A DNA stretch of 64,000 bases from Trochalopteron elliotii. Taxonomy: Eukaryota > Chordata > Aves > Passeriformes > Leiothrichidae. The notes beneath the pieces were generated by a model. It saw only the letters and a list, made by a program, of their open reading frames with translations, searched no databases and had not been told where the DNA came from. This document shows, one piece after another, positions 1 through 22,700 of this stretch. The position numbers and the translations under genes are program-made. The stretch is taken from contig JANPWX010000214.1 in NCBI GenBank assembly GCA_024734555.1, positions 46,334-110,333 on the forward strand, written 5' to 3'. Numbering within the stretch: the stretch's first letter is position 1; each line of letters begins with the position of its first letter.

Positions 1-953
1 CCCTTCAGTTCGTGTCTCTCAGTCCTGTTTAAATTAATTTCCAATAAATTAACTGGGACATTCCAGACATCAATTTGAGGGATAAGAGGAGGTGCTAAGT
101 CCATAACAGAAGATTAGATCAGTGCTTTGGCATGTGAATGTTCTCTTTTCAAGCAGAAAATATAGCTGAATAGTCATGACTGTCTGGCACAGGCTGCAGA
201 TCTTAAGGCGAATAGCCAGTTTCTGAGCTGGTTTGTACCTCCTTAGTCAGATCATCCAAACTTATGCTGCACAGCACCAGTTGGGGTTTTTTGAGCCAGC
301 TGCTGGAGGGTACATCCTTTTTATATAATTAAAGGAATGTAGAAATTCAGAGTTGTCTATGGAGTTTGATTCATGGTTTTAAGAATATAAAGGAAAATCC
401 TAGGTATTCTGTATTTTTTATGACATACTGCTTACTGATGTTCTAATGAGACAGGCTATTGTGTCTAGTTGAACATTATATGGAAGCTTTACAGCTACTT
501 ACTGCTAGTGAGCAAAAGGTATCTAAGGTTGAATTTTCATCTATGAAAAATTCTTGTGTAGCTTTTTTGAGATGTCTTTTGAAGTGATGGCACGTTTGGA
601 ATCAAATTTAGTATCCTGTTCCACAAGCTGGAACTGCTGCCTAAATACCAAAGCTGATATCAAATTAGAAAATGTAGTGCTTTTAGCATAGTATATTGGA
701 AAAGAAATTTGACTTCCATACATTTATACATACAGAAGTTGTGGATGTATAAGAAAAAACACCTTGTGTTACATAAGAATGTAGTGGTAAGTCTTCAATT
801 AGTCTTGGTGGCTTAATTTGTGTATTTGTTGAGTATGTGACTAAAATTTTTCTTCCTCTTCATGAGATTTAAGTAAATGTCTGCAACTTTGCCTTTGTTT
901 AATATCAAAATGAAAACCTGAATATTTGATTTTGGGTTTTTTTTTTTCTGTAG
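1..953 (+). other. MASTL intron (left part)
   Basis: AT-rich intronic sequence leading to the first visible exon. I saw no further MASTL exon in it: the expected DFG-encoding sequence is absent, so that exon lies left of the window. No repeat recognised. Confidence 0.7.
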
Positions 954-10782
<9,829 letters not shown>

Positions 10783-13780
10783 TATCAAGATAAGTGAAAA
10801 TTCTCCATGGTTTTGCACACTTACAGGTTGTCTTGTAACCCTAGTTTGGTCTTGACTAAGTTTCCTTGCTGAATTTAGTGTGTTTCAAGTTACCAGCCTA
10901 TTTTTATTATAGCCTCCTTTATTCTAAAGTGAAACTACTGTATGAAAGTGGTATCAAGTGCCTTTGTGCTACTTTTTTTGTCACTGCACCTTACTGAGAG
11001 GCCAGAGCATTGCATTTCTTTGAGCTCATAACTCTTGGCAATAATGGGGCTTTTTAATAGCAATTAATTATTCCAGTTAGGAAGTGTGGTGTTATTTCCC
11101 AGCTAAATATAATGGGGAAAGGATATAAAGGAATTGTAATTGTATCTAATTAATAACTTACCTATTGGTGGTTCAGTGTGGTGGCAAGCTGGTTTGGGAA
11201 CAGTCTTTTCTGACCAGTATGAATATATATCCACTGTGCAAAACTGGTCATTTCTATTCAAGGTGGAAAATTGAAATCTTAATACAGCATTGAAATGTCT
11301 TGTCTTCTGTTTGTCTTATTCCCAAGAAGGGATGAGAAGGTGCAATGGTATTCCGAGTTAATTCAGGTAGAAGTGGCACGTGAGACTGGCAGGAGCTCCT
11401 CTGGTTGTTATCCTGTCCTGAGAAATGGGGCAGAGAGAGGATACTTGGGGCAAGTCTGTTAAATGCTCTGCTGGAGTCATTGGCAAGTTGTAACCACTTG
11501 GGCTGTAGGAAGCTGGACTGAATATACATTTACTGGTTTTATACAGAAAATGCCCAGTGTGTGTGTGTGCTCACGTGTCAGATGACAAGTGACAGGTGAT
11601 TTTTTCTTTTCTAGCAAGTAGCATTCATACTGAAGCTGCCACATATTAAAGACCATAATATATTGTAGGCCAACAGTCTGTTCTGTAAACTCACAGCCAG
11701 AGCTTGGATTTTGACTAGAATATAAGATAGATATGTATATTCTGTATAAACCTGAATTAGAGGGATGTATATTTAAATTTATCTTTAAATGCAATACAGA
11801 ACTTGTGTCTGCTAGGTTTTAGAGGTTTATTTGTAGATAATCCTGTTTAAATAATTTCAGTATTTTTGTTGCATAGGTATCTCTAACTTAAAGATTTTAA
11901 TTTTTCAGGTTAATACATGTTAGATAGAGATCAGTTGTGCTAGATGGTGTTGCCAGCCAAGGGCCACATGCCAGAAGCCAAGCATTCTGCCAGTGATTTT
12001 TGCCAAGTGCCTTTTGGTTTCATGAACTGACTCTTTTTGCAGCAGCAGTGAGTTGTCCCTTCATTACCCTCCTTCCTGGAAGATTTATTGATGGAATTCT
12101 GAGCAAATAGTGTCTGTCAGGCTTCCTGCTATCCCCTCAGGTTACTGGGAAAGGAATGGGAATGGTGAAGAAAAACAAAGTTTCCTAGAAAGACCTAAAG
12201 AGAGCTGATTCTTAATAGCTCAGAATGACCAATCCCAGCTCTTGGTGTAATAACTCAAATTTGTGAAACAGAATCTTGGCAAGTTGCAAAACATAAAGTG
12301 AATCTCCCTCCCCTTGCTAAGGACTGCAGTTTCAGAAAACTTCTAAATTGTTCAGTCTCACTACAATTGTTACATGATGGAAAAGGTGCAAACTAATTAA
12401 TACACTACTGAAGCAGTATTCATAGACAACATTCTCTGAAAGTGATGAGAAATTCTTTAGTGATTTTCCTGTGTACCGTTAGAATATATAAACTGGGGTA
12501 GGAGAGTACCTTAATCACTGGTATTTTATGGAATTTATTCTTATATTTCTGGTAATCTAGTTTAAGAAAGCAAGTTTTACAAGAATTAACTATGATTACA
12601 TGTGAAAGAAGTAATATAAACTGAACACCACAACAGCTCTTTGTCTTTAGTGCTTTACAAATGGTTACACCTGTTCCCATTTGGCAGTATAAGACATTCC
12701 CATCAAGGTGGAAGAAACTTGTTGCACTGGTATAATCTTTTCTAACTCCCTGAAACAGTTCTTAATCATCTACAAGGGTCAAGTAAGCTTCTATAACAAC
12801 CTTATCTTAAAAGAAAATCGTGGTGTTTCTACCAATTGATTAATGCAATACATAGAATCTGTAGAACAGTGAATAGGCCAATTGACAAATCTGAATGTTT
12901 AATATGAAGTTATCACTACACTGCTGTCCAAAATTTAAATTTCACACAATTAGCCCTGAAAAGATTGCAATACCCTGTTCTCTTCATTGTCTTGCATTTA
13001 TCCTGTTAGAGTAAACATGGAGTTGAATGTCAGATGTTGATTGTTGAGATCTGTGGTTTTGTTTGTTGTAGGGTGTTTCAGTGGGGCTTTTATCTTTTGT
13101 AAAAAAGGTGAATCCTAGCTTTATTGTTCAGCGTGGAGTTCCTTGTCAACTCAATCCCATTGGTTTTGCTCCACTTGTTGTTTGACTTGGAATACTACAG
13201 GTAAAAGTTTAAAAGGTGTAATGTAGTAGCTGGGAGAGATTTAGTGTTTCTTCTCATTAGTAATGATCTACAAATAATTGTGTAGGCTGGCAAAGTTTTT
13301 GATCCTTAGAAGCTGTGGAATACCACTTGGCAAGTACTCCAGCTGCTGTGTGGTGCTCCCTGAAGGCCTAAACTTTATGTGCATAAACTACATATAAGCT
13401 TTGTAGCTTCCAAGTTATCTTGGGAGATAGTTTATCACCATTAGCACAGTCCATCTGAAAACTACTGGAGAGATCAGTGTTGCACTTTGTTACATAGAAG
13501 CAGCAGTCTTGGGACAGTTACACCCAGCCTCATGTGCTGTGGGGCTCACCTGCACATGGGGCAGTGCCTGAAGGTGCTCAAGTGCTGCCATGTGTTGTTG
13601 AGCTCAGAGGTCCCAGTTTCAGCATGATTGGGTTTACCCGTGGTTACTCTGGCAATAAAATGCATTCTTTTCCTCTCTACTGCATTCTCCAAAAGTTCAC
13701 TTTGCACTTACTCATGTTTAAAAAATACACTTTACTTTTGTGTAAATACAAAAAATAAAATAGTGCAGTTATGCTGCTGT
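10783..13780 (+). other. Probable MASTL 3' UTR and downstream sequence
   Basis: Non-coding sequence after the MASTL stop. The first canonical AATAAA signals on this strand are at 13654-13659 and 13754-13759; an ATTAAA variant lies at 11645-11650. The true cleavage site cannot be chosen from sequence alone, so the 3' UTR may be about 0.9 kb or nearly 3 kb. A short GT run (about 11559-11570) is present; no other feature seen. Confidence 0.45.
13654..13759 (+). terminator. Candidate MASTL polyadenylation signals (two AATAAA)
   Basis: AATAAA occurs at 13654-13659 and again at 13754-13759, the second followed by T-rich sequence (about 13770-13802) that could serve as the downstream element. They are the first canonical signals after the MASTL stop codon. 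Use is inferred, not shown. Confidence 0.35.
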
Positions 13781-14792
13781 TTCTGCATGTTGTTTTTCTT
13801 TAATTGTGATACTTTCTCCCCTGCTGGCAGTGTGACAAATGGATTTTAACACAAAGAAACCCTGAATGCTTCCCACTACCTCAGCAAAGGCAGTGATTTT
13901 AAGTAAGAAAATACCTCAGTACAGGTGTGTATGCCCTTCAGCTAGTTCATAACTTGCTAGCCTGTGCCTGCAGGCTTTAGTACCAGCTACATTTGTGTAC
14001 TGAAATGGCAGGAGAGCAAAGGCCTGAGCAGGCCTGTAACTCCTGCAACTTATGAGTCCCCTCCTCTGCATAACTTGAATGAGCCAAGAAAGGATGGTGG
14101 CTCCATCTCCTCAGCACCTGCTGTGCTGCCACAGCACCAGAACAGAAGCTACAGAGCCCTGAGGACAGAACAGCTGCACCATGCACACACTTAGACCTGG
14201 CTCTGCTTCCCTGCTTTCAGCTACGCAGCTCTGAGGGGGTGGAATGTCTAATCTGGTTTGATACAGAGCAAGCTTCTGCCTTTCAGGTGAAGCTTGATTT
14301 GCTGCAGGAAACCAGCTTGATGTTTGCTTCACACCTGCAGTTTGGGGCTGGGTCTGGCCCTTTCCAGTGCTATGCAGAACTGATTTGGCTCCCAGCCCTC
14401 CTGAGGGGAGAGCACAGGCTGAAGCTATGTCAGCCTATCCTAGGTCAGAGCTCCAGCCATCTGCTTCTGCTACTGCCTCCACATCAAAGCTGTGTCTCTT
14501 TGTACCTGGGCAAATGATAAAAAATCAAACCACCAGTTTTCCTTACCTTTAAGCTGAAATGCCTGCCAACTCGGAACCTGTTCAAATTATCCCATGATAC
14601 TATGAGAGAGGCCCAGTTCTGAGTCACAAGTGAATTGTTACTCAAGTGATGTTTTGTTTGATTACAACTGTCAGGTTGTGACTGATTCTTTGTGATACAG
14701 CCAGCAGGCTCTTGTGTACAGTCACAGCATCTGATGTACAGCTTTTAGTAAATATTAAGTTCAAGATAAAATAGAAACTATTAAGGGATTGA
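13781..14792. other. Convergent intergenic gap between MASTL and ACBD5
   Basis: About 1 kb between the last candidate polyA signal of MASTL and the most distal candidate of ACBD5. It includes a GC-richer patch (about 14020-14520) with several short overlapping open frames on both strands but no recognisable protein. Nothing else supported. Confidence 0.5.
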
Positions 14793-16704
14793 TTTATTGA
14801 AATATGAATAAATAACAGGGATAGTACAAGCCTACATTTATTTCAGGGGGAGGTTAACAATTAAGTACCGCTGGGAATGTCTGTCCCATGTCTAAGAGCT
14901 CGAGCCCTCCAGCTGACCCAGTTCTGAGCTGTGGGAGGCACTCCAGGGTGGTTTGTCCTGGCAGAAGACATGCTGCTTCCAGAGGCTGGGGTTTTCATGT
15001 GACCTTCAAGCTCGAGTGTCCTTCCTGTATGATTTCTATCCCTTATGATAAGAAATCAATCACTTCAGGGATTTTAAGTTCAGGCACAATGGCTTCAGGT
15101 CCCAGCAGAACTTCCCTTCCAGGATAAGCTTTGTTCAAACCTGAGTGTTCAGTACATCTCATGCCAAAACTCATCTCTGGCACATGAAACCATCTGCTTG
15201 TTCCAGCAGTCTTCAAAGAGGTTACAGCTATTTTATTTTTTAATTCAGATTTACAATAAGAAAATCAGAAGAGGGGAAAAGTAACTAAAAAAAATCTGCA
15301 CATAACTAAAAAACAAGATTAAAATTTCTCTGGTAAAACCAACATTAAATTCTGTGATTACATTTTTATACAATATAGCTTGTATGAAAAATGTTTTCCA
15401 AACTATAAAAGATTTTCAGGAAGGACCAAAAAAATTTTCCTTAAAAATTATTTGTAGGATGTAGTCCTGGTGGAAAATGAAAGCACATCAGTAATGGTGA
15501 CATTTCTGAAGATTCAGAGCTTAACCATGGATTACGTTGTGATATAATTCTTCATAGCAAACTGTAAGTTTTCTGTCAAATCCAATTTTAGTGCATTTAC
15601 ATTTTCCAGAGATTTAGACATCTTATATATTAATTTATTTTAAAATTAAGTGTAAAGCATTCTTTTGTCAAGCAAACCTCATGAGGTTGTACCTCTATCT
15701 GTATATGGGTTAATAATTATTCTGTGGGGGAAAGCAAAATACCAGCTCCAAAATTAGCTGAAAAGTTTTTTTTTTCTGAGAGGAAGTAGAAGGATAAGAG
15801 AGACATACCAGAATTGATATGTTTCATGGTGTGACTTGGGGAAAATCCATAATAGATTAAATCTTTAACTGCCAACAGAAAACTTACAGTGCACTGAGCT
15901 TTTTAAAAGCTTAGAGCTAGATTTACTGAGCTAGTTTTCATCTCATTTTAAAGCACCTGGTGCCTAAACTATGCATTTCAGTTAAAATAAGCTGTTGTCA
16001 ACAAGAATACGGTTATGAAAGTTAAAAAGATAAGGTGCAGCCTCTTAACATGGATCCCTTGTACCACATGCTGTTTCCAAACTTGTATTTGACAGTCCCC
16101 GTTATTAATGGCTCTAACTTTCAGGATATATACAAATTCCCAAATCTTCTTTACAATTTTACATGAGAAGTGAAGGACTCAACTTCATTTCTGACCAATT
16201 TATATGGAAATTGCCCCACACTAGTTTAGCAGCAAAAATAACAAGTTGAATTCCTCAGAGCTATACTGTATTTTTCCAACAGCTTACCTGGTAATATGTA
16301 ATGCTGTGGAAAAACAGGCAAGTATCTTGAGATTGTAAAATTATTTCAATGTTAAAGTGACAGTTTTACATATTTTTCACTTATTCTTTTACAGAGATGT
16401 TATTCTCTTCATCAACTGACATCAGCAAGGCCAGTAATTACTGAAGGCCCATCCACAAGCACATTCCAAAATAATTATTGTTCATATGGTTTTGAGGATG
16501 GAATTAATAAATTTATTTGTAACCTAGGAGCTGTGAATCATTCAAGTTTCAATAATATTAGTCCTTAAACATTTAGCTCAAAGGTAGTACAAAATATTAC
16601 TGTAACATAAGGAAGATCATCCCAAATTCTGAGGTTCTATGAGAATTCAGACTTCCTTTGCTTTCCAGGGCCATCTTCTCCTTGAAGTCCTTAGTCTTGA
16701 ATTC
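14793..16704 (-). other. Probable ACBD5 3' UTR
   Basis: A/T-rich non-coding sequence after the ACBD5 stop. Canonical signals (AATAAA on the minus strand) lie at 16512-16517, 15634-15639, 15232-15237, 14837-14842 and 14793-14798. A 3' UTR ending near 15.2 kb (about 1.5 kb) or 14.8 kb (about 1.9 kb) is plausible; the 16.5-kb signal would give a short form. Distal use would bring it within about 1 kb of the candidate MASTL 3' end. Confidence 0.5.
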
Positions 16705-16717
16705 TCAGTTCAGTTTT
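16705..16717 (-). CDS. ACBD5: ACBD5 last coding exon (13 bases: completes Arg, then KLN stop)
   Basis: The acceptor TTTCCTCTTCTAG precedes 16717; the first base A completes AGA (Arg), followed by AAA CTG AAC TGA. This yields the ending RKRRKLN, matching the human C-terminus RRRRKLN, and the phase fits the donor after 20075. The exact match of phase and residues makes the call secure although only 13 bases are coding. The 3' UTR continues leftward. Confidence 0.93.
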
Positions 16718-19700
16718 CTAGAAGAGGAAACGAATAAATTAGTTTAATGTACCTTCACGAGAGATGATTTTTCATTTGTCTAAACAAACAAATTAAGGTT
16801 ACATGTGAAAGGTTGCCATTCCAATAAAACACAACAGGGCTTCAAGATACCTGAAAATTTGCCCCCTTACACCAAGGAGGAGGAAATTCACTAAGAATTT
16901 GGAACTGCAGATGGAATTCCTCAGAAAAATCCCTGATCCTGTGTCAGTGGTATGCTGGCTCAGCAGAGCAACAGTCAAAAGCTGTTTTCCCCAAGACTCC
17001 ATAAAACTTAAAATTAGAGGGTTCTAAAATCATAAGCTGAATCTAGACAACTTTTATTATTATGAAAATGTACTTCTATCTGGGTTCAGGGCCCCTAAGC
17101 TTCAGGTTTTCAAGCCTTCTTGATGAGGACTCCAGTACAAGTACTCAGATTTCAGCATTAAGTTCCTCATAAAGGAACAGGAGACAGGTTAAGAGGTGCT
17201 GGGATGGAGCTGAGCTAACCCTGCCCAGAGACAAGAGCTAAACACAAAGCTCTTGGTTACAGAAGGCTGGTCCCTCCACCAGTTACATGGAATTTGCTAC
17301 ACTGTGCAGAAGAGTTTAGAAGTCATGGCTCCACAGCTGCAGCATGAGATAACTTTGCATGGTAGCAGAGAATCATGGTTTCTGCTGCAGGGACAGTTAA
17401 TGTAATTTAAAACTAAAAGTTCACAGAGTTAATGCAGCCACTGTGAACAGCTATTGCCTAAGAGCTCACACACCTTAACAGAGCATAAGCTGAAACTGGC
17501 CATGGGACAGGAGAGAAGGACTCGTTTTGCAATTCCATTTTCTCACTGAGTGTACTTGATCAGCTTCCTACACATTGTTAAAGGAGACAGAACTCCAGAC
17601 AGAAATGTGCTGCAGAAGCACATAGTCCTTAAACTCTGCCTATGAGCAGACTTCTTCAAAAACAGAGAAAATCTCAAGAACACAGAAAATTCTTTAGTTG
17701 TTTCTGTTATTGAAGTTCATTTCAAAACAATACATGAATGAGTAAACAAAACATGGGGCTATGCTATGTGTTTCACACTGACACTGGTATTACCACTGGT
17801 ACAAATCCTGATGTCCAAAATTCAAAAAGAATGTTGAAAAACTGAAGCATGTGGCAATGAGCCACAAGAATCATTCTAAGACTGGAAAACAATTTTAAAA
17901 TGAGATTCCAGTTGCTCCATTTGTTTTATTTAAGCAAGAGATTATGAGATGACCTGGTGACAGCAAAAAAGTAACCAAGGAAAACATCACAGGCTCTTTG
18001 TCAACTGCATTAAGATACAGGAAAATCCAATGGAGGCAAACTGAAGGTAGACAAATTCAAACTAAAAGTAATGTACCATGTGTTTATTCATCAACTCACT
18101 AGGACAATATAGTGGAAAAATTGCTGGAAAGGATGGTTTTCTAAAAACTGATTTCTGTCTGAACCTGTGGCTGAATTGAGGGTGCTACAGAGGTCAGAAC
18201 AGATGATCAAAAAAGATTTTCAAGAACAGCACACTGTTCAGGGAGAGGCAGAGAACATAGCCATAACAAGAGCAATTAGCAGAACACTGAAGTTCATAGA
18301 AGCTTGAAGTAAAATACTAAAAAAAAAAAGTTTTGTTTTAAAACACCCCAACTTTGTCCTTGCTGACAAGGGGAAATTTCCATTTGCTAGTGCAAAGAGT
18401 GAGCAAAATGTGCACAACTGCCTGAAAGCCTCAGTACTGCAATCTCCATTTTCATCAGACAGTGCAGCAACACCAATGCTGCTGCTGACAGCTCTGAGCC
18501 AGGGGAGCTCCCTGGCAGATTTGCAGCCTTGTGGGCCCTGTATTGTTCACAAAGCCATGGGCTGGGCCCAAAGAGCCATGATCAGTGACAGGAGTGTAGT
18601 TGGAGACCAGTAATTAGTGGTGAATGCCAGGGGTCCCTACTGGTGCCAATCCTGTTTAACACCTTTAGCAATGGCCTGGATGATGGGGCAGAGTGCACCC
18701 TCAGCAGAACTAGAGATTACACAAAACTGGGAGTGGCTGATATGCCAGAGGGTGGTGCTGCCATCCACAGGGACTACAGCTGGCTGGAAAAAGGGGCTGA
18801 CAGGAACTTTATGAAATACAACAAAGGGAAGTGCTTAGTCTGGCACTGTTTGGGGAAGTGACTCCAGGCATCAGTATGTGCCAGCTGGAAGGCAGCTTGG
18901 CAGAAAAGGATCTGGGCATCCTGGTGGACACCACTGTGAACATGAGCCAGCAACGTGCCTTTGCACCAAAGGCCAGTGATGTTACAGGCTTCCCTTCCAA
19001 CATTATCCCTTCCTGCATTATCCCTTCTGACAGGGTGAGCGAGGTGATCCTTCCTCTCTATTCACCACTGGAGAGGCCACACCTGGAGTGCTCTGTCTGC
19101 TTCTGGCTACATGAGAGACATGGACAAACTGGAGAGAGTTCAACAAAAGGCCACGAAGATGATCAAAGGACTGGAGCTTTTCTGAGGAGAGAGAAACACT
19201 GGCACAGGTTGCCCAGGGAGATGATGGAGTTTCCCTCCTTGGAGATAATCAAAAGCTGCCTGTACAAAGTCCTGGGGAACTGGCTTCAAGTGTCCCTGGC
19301 TGAGCAAGGATATTGGACCAGATGACCTGCACAGCCTTCCTGCAACCTTAACCACTCTGTGTTTCTGTGATTTACCACTGAAGAGAAAACTATACCATGA
19401 AAACTAGCAAACATTAAAAAGCTAGAGCAAATTCAGCTAATTCTCCTAAGATACACACACATGCAAACTCTGCAGTCTGACAGAGGAAAAAATGTAAAAG
19501 CCAAGAGCATACTAAGCTAACAAAATCAGGTGTGATGCTGAAGTAACCAGACAGTATCTAGAGAACATTCACTTGATCTTCTGATGCTTAGACAGCTGAG
19601 AAATGGCAAGAGCAGAGTACAACTGTCCTTCAGCTGAAGGAAGTCAAGGTAGATGTTACAAAAATACCATAGTAAGGTGCTAGTGGATGTTAAATATAGG

Positions 19701-22700
19701 TGACAGATGGCACTCTACAAAGGATGTGATAGCAAAAAACATTCTCATGGTACAACAGGACTAGAAGCAGTGAAAGTGGCTCAAGAGAATATGAGGAGAT
19801 CAAAGAATGTTATGGAAATGCTTCCAAGCTATCCAGCCTCACACATTTGTGTATTCTCAAAATTACTTATCCTGTATCACATTTCATAGATTTAACATAA
19901 ATTGCCACATATAAAGTATACTACATATAAAGTCAAATTACCTAATACTTTCTCATACTGACAAACTTTCAAGGCAAAGAATTTTCTGTCCTGTCTAAAT
20001 AACGTGATAATATTACCTATCGGTTTAAACAGGTGACAGACAGTGTATGTGTTCCATTGAATGCATATCTTTACCTTCTCTTTCTTTGGTGATACACATG
20101 TACCAACCACTGGGCAATAAATGGCCATACAATAGCAAAAGTTAAGATACCAGGAGAAATTTCAAAGGGCCACCATGATGGTTTCTAAGGAAAACAGAAA
20201 AAAATTCCAGTCAGCAACCTGTGTGCACATATTGAATACCACCTGTATACTTCTCATCACTTCAAATACTACAGTACCAAAGACAATAATACTTAGACCA
20301 GAAGAAAAGATTAATCTACCAAGTAATTTTCTCAGACAGAGATTTTTTATCTCCTAGTCAAGGAAGAGACAATACAAAAGGCACATACCAAGAGCTAGAG
20401 ATAAAATATTCAAATTCATCTTTTTTCACAGTTTGCACTTTTTGCACATCATAAAAACAGTATTTTACCTTGACAGAGGAGGCGGGCTGGTAATTTGACT
20501 GTAGTGTTGCAGATTTTGCCTTTAAATACAAACAAAGGCTGGTAAGTATAAAAAAGGAAACTGCAATTAAATTTTTTCATCTTCACGAAACAAGAACATG
20601 AGGTTTTTTTCATCTTGTGATGGCTTTGCAATCTGTATATATCACACTTTAATGCACAGAACCATCCCCATGTGACCCCATATAGCTGCTAACCTGCCTC
20701 TCATGTTTCCACTACTCTTTATAGTAATTTCATCACTTCTCTGTGTCTTAGAAAATGAATCAGTGTCACTTACTGGACCTCCTTACAGTTTTTGAAGGTT
20801 CCCCTGCTCAACCTGTCATTGCAACTTTCTCAACTCTGGTCTAGTCCCAGTTCCAACTTGGAGCAGAAATTGCAGCAGCTTAATTTGCCTGCTTGCATGT
20901 CCCAACATCAGCCTCTACTAAGGTCAGAAACGCTGTTTTAGTTTGCCCTGGCCTACAGCTACAGGCATGTCTAACACCATAAAGGAAAGAGAATACTCTG
21001 TTCCATGTCTTCCAGGCAATCATGAAAATGAAGTACCAGAATCTCTTCAAGACTATTCCTATACACTATTGTGGTGCATCCACAAAAGCAAAGCAGCTGG
21101 TTTCTAGGTCCTTCTTAATTTATGTAAGCATGAAAGAGAAGCTTCTGTTTCTCCTTAGGTAAGGACAGCAAGCACAGCATGAACTGCTGGGGAACAATCG
21201 TTTACTGCTTCTTATATTGCTCAGGCAAAGACAGAAAATCAATCTTTAACCAAACATTAGATTCTTGAATATCTGTGATGCAGCAAAATTATGGTTTTAA
21301 TAAATCCTTTTCTGTGGCTGCCTTAGATTTGGAGTATGTGCATCTCATAGGATGTGTACAGCTTGCTGATTCTCCTGCAGATCAAAATATATCAGCAAGT
21401 CAAACAAAACCAAACATTTCCAGGTTGCTGGTTCAACTATACTCACAACATGTTCTACTGAAACAGAAGGGAAAAGAAACACTGTATCAATAATATCTAC
21501 ACTTGCTTAAGAGTTCTACTGGCTGGATGAGGACATGATGTGTAATTCCAATAAAGCTGGATTACTTCATGAGGAAAGAAAGTTATGAACAATCAAGTCT
21601 TTTGCTAAGTGAAAAATGGAATGTGAAGTTCTGCCTGTGAGCATTTATCATGTGAAAGAATAAGGTAATTTCTCACTTTCTTTGAAAATGATTTGAATTC
21701 TCTGGGATCATGCACTACTGACATTAACTGTCAACTCTCCATATCCAGCCTGTCCAATGTGTATCAATAACTATGGCTAAGATCAATCTGATCAGAAATC
21801 AGTGAAATAATATATGGTTAATTTCTAGGTCAAAAATGCATAGTTTTGCTTATATGTACCAGAATTCTGAATTGTGCTCCTGAGAGTAGGTACCAGTAGG
21901 AAATTTTAAGTTGGACTCAACTACAAAATGTAACTGAAATGTCTTTACAGCTGAAGAAAATACTGTCCAAAATTTCAATCTGCAAAAGCACAAAAACATC
22001 CAAGGACATTTAATAAAAGGTGATCAAATAACTCCAAAGGATAATACCTGTGACGCTGCAACAGCCTCCAGCATATGCAGCCTGTGCAGGACGTTCTGCA
22101 TGTCCTCCTGCAGCCGCATCAGCACCACTGCGATCTGCTCATTGAGGCTTCCCCGGGGGCCTCTGTCGGAGCCCCAGCGCTCGCCATCCCCTCCACTGCC
22201 CATCTGGCCACCCTGGGAGCCGTCCCCTAAAGGCTGAAGTCTGTGCCCTGTTGTGAGGGAGGGAAAACAGAAACACAAAACACAGAATGGGCTGCAGCTC
22301 TACTGAAAATGTTTAACAGTTCAGTTTTCTCCCTCGGTTTTCACCCAGCAGTGTGGTACTCCTTGTCACAGGCTATATTCAGACAGTTCAGCTGCACTGG
22401 GAGGCCACTGAAATGTCACCTGAGATGCTTCCCTACAGCCTTAGAGTGGCAGTATCATTCAAATTCCTAGAACTGCAAGAACATTTAGAAAAAGCTATTA
22501 ATACAAAACCAGTCAAGTTCAGCAGTAAATTCTGCCCTAGCAAAAAGTAACATCTGTCTTAGTATGTGTTTCAAGTTTGGCAAAGTCTCCAGCTGGAAAA
22601 TGAAGATCACTGGAATAGTGTGATGAGAAAAGATAATTATTTGAAAGCTACAATACTCCCTTAAACTAGATATAACTATCACTAACCTGTCATGTTTCTG

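Larger units (their letters stand above)
16718..20074 (-). other. ACBD5 last intron
   Basis: 3.36-kb intron between the tail-anchor exon and the KLN exon. It holds an old CR1-like copy and a younger CR1, both on the + strand and so antisense to ACBD5; these are listed separately. The remainder is AT-rich with no recognised feature. Confidence 0.85.

Noticed and set aside
18617..19325. Open frames of 65-164 codons at 18.6-19.3 kb as host genes
   Set aside because: They are pieces of a decayed CR1 reverse-transcriptase end and its 3' region.
20071..20073. TAA in frame after ...RKRR taken as the only ACBD5 stop
   Set aside because: A strong donor precedes it, and the exon at 16717-16705 restores the human-like RRKLN ending in the right phase; kept only as a possible intron-retention stop.
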